From the NCBI GenBank assembly GCA_903813345.2, contig CAIIXF020000012.1, positions 3,267,318 to 3,331,317 of the forward strand: a DNA stretch of 64,000 nucleotides. The letters run 5' to 3'. The notes beneath the pieces are model-generated. The model had not been told where the DNA came from. It worked only from the letters and a program-made list of their open reading frames with translations, and made no database searches. The translations under genes were made by a program, and so were the position numbers. Positions 59,701 to 64,000 of the stretch are shown here, piece after piece (the stretch's first letter is position 1; every line of letters begins with the position of its first letter). This stretch comes from Owenia fusiformis. Lineage: Eukaryota; Annelida; Polychaeta; Sabellida; Oweniidae.

Positions 59701-62450
59701 TAAGAAATAGGTAATATGTTTAACTAAAGTTGAGCCAGATTTAAAAGTGGTATAGGGAGTCTGATCAAATGCATCCAAATAATACTAGTAATACTTCTCT
59801 AACACATACCAATACCAATGGCGACCAATCACGAAAACAAGTCCAGGCATCGACTTATTCATATTAATCATAGTGCAATTCTGAAGGAAATATGCACTAG
59901 GGATCATAGTAACAATTTATTTCTTTGTATCGTATACCTCTAAACAGCGAATTGATCTAAGTACGAGTAAAAGACCTATTTCGATAAGAACAAAACCATG
60001 TTAACTTCGCTCAATTTCCGAGTAGCCGCGAACCGGGAGAGGTTCTATTTCAATCGTAGAAATTCTAAGGCAAAGAAATGGGAGCTCATAGATATAGAAG
60101 CTATTGGCATTAATCACCATTGATTAATACTGATATGCATTTCTCAATATCTCAAAATTGACATATGGAATATTCTACGCTAGAGTAGAAATCAAACTTC
60201 ATATTCAAATCCTGTTATTTTTGTTTCTGTTTTTTTTAATGTTGGTGGTGTAGCAGCACTCTCTCGCCATGGCAACGTTATGTAATATTGTTGCTAATAC
60301 GTGGTATGTTTATTTTGTTATGCGCTTTTATTTTGCGCTTTTACACGCCTAACCATCGACAACGTCGGTGACAAGATATACCGTCGTACACTTTAGGTGT
60401 ACGGTGTCACTATTAACTGACTTGAAAGCGAAAACTATGATTTAGGTTTGATTGTGGTTTTCAAAAATTAATTTGAGGAGTACATCAAAGATGTTTGATA
60501 CATGTTTGATTTTGTGTGTATTCAATTTGGCAGACATTTACCTTTCTAATTAAGTTTAGTTAGTTGATTAGTCCGTGGCAATGCTAGGCGGATGGCAAAA
60601 AAACAATCTTATTGGCCTTTATTCAAAATAAAAAATGAGGTTAGAGAACTGTTTAATTGTTCCTCTCCGGAGATACAGGAGGTCATATTTACAAATGTAT
60701 AAAAAAAAAAGTTTGGAAATGCACACAGTTGTCCAGGAATACATTTAACATCCATTTTCACTCCGCAATACTGGGTCATTGGGCAATATTATGGTATGGT
60801 TTTTGAAACCATGAAAATGATTTATATTTTCCCGACAAAGCACATGTTATAGTTTGAAAAAAAATGTGAGAACATTTAGAAACTAATAGGGGTATATAAG
60901 TGTGTTTGGTAGAACGCTAGTCGACTTGAATTATGTGAGGCGGGAAAGTTGAAAATGTCGATCGATTTCAAAGCATGTGGGAAAAATTTCTTTTGAGTCA
61001 GTCCGTATACGTTAGGAGAGCGACTTGGTCGGCCCAAGATCGTACATATTCAAAAATTTCGGGACTAGACTGATTTTACATTCAAAGTGAGCATGCTAGT
61101 TCACTAATCAGTAAAGTCGTTCGTAACTGCAAATCCTATCTGTGATAAAATAAATAAATTGAAAAAATAAACCGACTTACCAGGTAAGGTTTGCCTTTAT
61201 TGTTTTAGAAATATGAACCGTCGTCGAGAAAAAGTTTCATGATTTAATCATTGTAGCCCAAGGCAATATTCGAAAAGGGAACGCGAAATGGAAAGTAACG
61301 TAAAATAACGAAAACAGCGATACCTCTCATATTTATTATGATTATGCATTTTTATTCAGACAATACAGACAGAGATATCTTGATTATGTATTTGGATTAT
61401 GGATTGTGATTCAACGATGTATTGAATTATGTGCTTATTGTTGAGTCTTCCGTACAAAAATATTTCTATTTTCCCTTTGTGTAGTTTACACTAAAATGTA
61501 TCAATTTTTCAATCTATAATTACAGCAACATTGCTTTACAGAAAATCAAAGAATATTAGTTTCACAACTTTATAATTTTCTTAATTCTCAGAAACATTTT
61601 ACATTTAAGAAAATGAAAGAAATGGCACTTTAGTGGCCATAAAATTAGATAAGACATCGATAAATATTTTCAATTCGATTCCCTATATAAACTAACTTGA
61701 ATTTTTCACTATGTGTTTCATGGAAGGTTAGTTAGATAATTTTCTTTTTTGGAAAATAAAAACAACAACAAATCAAATCTTAGTAAAACACGATATCAGA
61801 AAAATTCTTGTGTTATAATTTGTATCTACCCGTATATATATCAGCTATCAACACTCATTCGCTTTTTTTCAATTGTGTTGTTATTTGATATCAACATACA
61901 CTCAAAGTGATTTTTCATTCAATGCAGATAAGTATCGTATTAAATCTGACGACAACACTTATGCAATTATAAAGTCTTGCTTCAAGACCCTCGACCCCCT
62001 CCCTCTACTATCTACTTTACACCAGGCTGTGTTGTGTTGGAGAAGTAGATAAGGGGGGGGACCACAGTCTCGAAGCAAGACTACTATACGGTTCTCAATT
62101 GGGGATACTTTAAAAATCGTGAATAGTTCAAAAGAACATTAATTAAGGAATGCAAACTATAAGTAAAAATATCTTAAAATGTAAGACAAAGATGGATACT
62201 TTCTTGAATTTAACCAATTATCAATTTCGCAAATTATCCAAATTAAAAATATCATACCTTTGGTTAGTTTTAAAATATGCCATCAAATCAGACAAAAAAA
62301 AGCGGGAAGACTATTTTTTGCGTGGAAACTTGCTTGTTTAATTGAGGCTGTTGGGATATGCTAGTAAAAAACATGTTTACCGTTAACTGCCTCCTCTTGT
62401 AACTTTTCCCCATTTTTCTCATCACCTTCGCATTCAGTTGGCTTTCCCAT
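50729..62450 (-). CDS. DAT: Sodium- and chloride-dependent dopamine-type transporter (SLC6 family)
   Basis: The 14 exons, in coding order, are 62450-62381, 59346-59149, 55733-55599, 55454-55136, 54987-54849, 54622-54488, 54225-54122, 53208-53084, 52733-52621, 52419-52291, 52055-51956, 51544-51444, 51123-50956 and 50836-50729 (1,944 nt, 647 aa), all with AG/GT borders in frame. The protein clears extracellular monoamine using Na+ and Cl-, with 12 TM segments. TM1 reads [14 protein letters not shown] with the amine-binding Asp at 73. TM3 has [12 protein letters not shown] with Asp148, matching Drosophila DAT subsite B rather than the Gly or Ala of mammalian DAT/SERT. TM6 has FFSLGPGFG and TM8 LGLDSSFGG (Ser445-446). 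EL2 has the Cys pair 175/184 and at least six N-glycosylation sequons. TPWRETQ in the tail also resembles insect DAT. The ATG is the first in exon 1 and gives a 57-residue acidic N-terminus before WGKK. Serotonin or octopamine transport is a less likely alternative. Confidence 0.95.
55942..56917 (-). mobile_element. 976-bp mariner-type element in DAT intron 2
   Basis: Inverted ends CAGGGTGACAAAAAAAACTG and CAGTTTTTTTTTGTCACCCTG (one A/T length difference) extend about 27 bp and are flanked by TA (55940-55941, 56918-56919). It encodes a shortened transposase on the same strand as DAT. The ends and the transposase remnant fit the DUF4817/DDE-type group common in invertebrates. Confidence 0.9.
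56101..56736 (-). pseudogene. Internally deleted transposase with one nonsense codon
   Basis: The N-terminal part (56736-56464) contains [10 protein letters not shown] and a helix-turn-helix-like Arg/Lys-rich segment. An in-frame TGA at 56463-56461 is followed without frame change by [12 protein letters not shown] (second catalytic Asp) and [17 protein letters not shown] (third). Family members carry roughly 100 more residues, including the first catalytic Asp, between the N-terminal domain and VNSERY. That block is missing here. The product would be inactive. Confidence 0.8.
61972..62084. mobile_element. 113-bp palindromic MITE in DAT intron 1
   Basis: The ends AAGTCTTGCTTCAAGAC and GTCTCGAAGCAAGACTAC are inverted repeats extending about 45 bp through pyrimidine- and G-rich arms. 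TATA flanks both sides (61968-61971 and 62085-62088). Confidence 0.7.
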
Positions 62451-63599
62451 TTTGTCGTTTATGGTATCGCTATTCCTTATTAACGGTGATTATTATCCAA
62501 ATATGCATATGTTTTAACAGCAGTTCTAATTCAATGCAATAATTAGCCGCACGTTGCACGAACGCTCTACCAAGTCATCGCCGAATATCATAGGTTCCGT
62601 TTCGCAAATTGTTCCATTAGAATTTAAAATTGTTAGTGCAGGGCATAAAAAGTAACTCCAAGATTTGTACAATAGGCATATCATATATTAATAGCCCTTA
62701 TTTCTGTAACATTGTTTTGAATTTAAATACGATCAGTCAAACAATGAATATCTTAAGTTCAACATTCGCAATGAAATGTGTGTCTTCCAAATGCTCTGTA
62801 ATGACGTACAATCGTGGACCCTGGGAGCGCGACTCTCGGAAAGTCAAATGTATAAAGCGCTACCCGTAATCGATACCTTCTTTGATTGGGTCTTTCAACC
62901 TTAGCTATTGGGTAAAAATATTAGCCTAAATTAGTAATATTACCATTAAAACAATGCGTTTAATCATTGCTTAATAGAAATCTTAAATGGCATCCATCAA
63001 CGTGGAGTAATGGGTGAATATATATACATAATACAAAGTGGTAGTGATTGGTTTCGAGGACTTTTGTCTACAAAGTGCACAAAGCTCCATTTACATACGT
63101 TCGTATTTTTAGTGTAATGCTAGAAAGAAACCCCCATTTGCATACCTTAGCATGTTCAGTATAATGCTAGATAGACATTATTAAGTCTGGACGCCTTAGT
63201 TCTCTTTTTATTTTATAATGGCTGATTTGCGTAAATAGATTTTGTCTTGGAGGTTACATACCTTTCGCTCAAGAATCAATTTCTCTGATTGAGCCAAATA
63301 TAGTCCTGTAAAAAGAAAACGCCATGTGGTCACGTCCCGGGCATATTTGTTTAGATCCGGTCAGTTTAATCTCGTTTGAGGCAGTAAAATCAATTAATGG
63401 TCAATTTAAAGTACGATTAGAGTTGGTGAAATCGTGTTCTTTCTCAAAATATATAAGCATAACAAGAGAAGTAACATCTTAAAGCACGGCCTGAAATAAA
63501 TAAAACAACCCCTAAAGTTCCAAAAAATGATATAAAAGTGACTATTAATAACGATATTTTAAACTCATAACATGTGGACAATTTAACATATTTATTTTA
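62451..63599. other. DAT 5' flank
   Basis: AT-rich sequence upstream of the DAT start codon. No TATA box or upstream coding exon could be assigned with confidence. A short direct repeat containing TATAATGCTAGA/GTAATGCTAGA occurs near 63100-63175. Confidence 0.4.
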
Positions 63600-63715
63600 T
63601 CTATCTATCTGTATTGTATTTTATGTATATGTATTTGTTTTATGTACTGCCGCACTGGAATTTTCCATTGTGGCACTGATTAAAAAGTGTTGGGCAAATA
63701 AATAAATAAATAAAA
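63600..63715 (+). repeat. LINE-like 3' tail
   Basis: A unique segment (CACTGGAATTTTCCATTGTG, then AAGTGTTGGGCAAATAAATA) ends in an (AAAT)n run at about 63696-63715. This resembles the 3' terminal fragments of CR1/L2- or RTE-type LINEs common in invertebrate genomes. No reverse transcriptase is present. The final 285 bases to 64000 are AT-rich with nothing recognised. Confidence 0.45.
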
Positions 63716-64000
63716 TAACCAGCACAATTAAACGTAGCCAGAAACCCGCTAAACATTGAAGAATCAATAACACAATCCACAAAAGACCACAATTGGTAAG
63801 GTCATCAACCTTTTACCGTTTTATTTTTTTATTTGAATATTTTGTGTTTTCTTAACAAATAATGTCATGGTAACATTTTCTTTAAAGGCCTGGTGTAATG
63901 TTTCATAAAGTATTTTATCAAATAATATTTCTCGTAATTTAAACGTTTTACAATATTTTTAGAACCAAAAAAGTCTAAATATTTATTTATTTAAAAAAAG

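Noticed and set aside
1-64000. tRNA, rRNA or other structured RNA genes
   Set aside because: I looked for B-box-like GGTTCGAATCC words and cloverleaf-size hairpins and saw none convincing. A covariance-model scan would be decisive.

Overview
This is a window of nuclear DNA from an animal. It is AT-rich and has long GT-AG introns, no operons and many small inverted-repeat transposons. The dopamine-transporter gene has the TM3 aspartate known from Drosophila DAT, and the intron and repeat style suggests a marine invertebrate, most likely a mollusc such as a bivalve. The species assignment is inference; the gene models are read directly from splice sites, reading frame and family motifs.

Layout, left to right. 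(1) 344-3845 (+): the last five coding exons of a von Willebrand factor A domain protein with a complete MIDAS metal site; its 5' end lies outside the window. (2) 4295-11889 (element on the - strand): an LTR retrotransposon with two identical 874-bp LTRs, 4-bp target duplications, an 18-nt tRNA-Pro primer binding site and a polypurine tract. Its single 978-codon ORF encodes gag, protease and a decayed integrase. No reverse transcriptase is found, and an 888-bp fold-back element sits in its 3' half. (3) 11.9-21.3 kb: no protein gene recognised. It holds a fossil mariner transposase, a diverged tandem segmental duplication (about 15.0-17.3 and 17.3-20.75 kb) and an inverted-repeat element inside the second copy. 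(4) 21374-33878 and 36248-46429 (+): two tandem SLC13 (Na+-coupled di/tricarboxylate transporter) genes. Each has 15 coding exons with matching phases and nearly matching exon sizes (predicted 678 and 681 aa). Introns and the first exon have diverged, but some exons are almost identical, which suggests gene conversion. (5) 46364-47668: a 77-bp minisatellite of 17 copies, grown from the last codons and stop of the second SLC13 gene. (6) 50729-62450 (-): a complete 14-exon SLC6 dopamine-type transporter gene (647 aa), with a small mariner-type transposon in intron 2. (7) 62.45-64 kb: DAT upstream sequence and a LINE-like 3' tail.

Functional picture. The two SLC13 proteins should import Krebs-cycle intermediates (succinate or citrate) with sodium across the plasma membrane, and the SLC6 protein should retrieve a monoamine with sodium and chloride. 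Nothing in the sequence ties these genes into one pathway. The striking features are structural. One is an RT-less but very young LTR element. Another is short sequence spanning exon ends, splice donors or stop codons that has been tandemly reiterated in four different genes. There is also a high density of palindromic MITEs, including three copies of one family within 750 bp.
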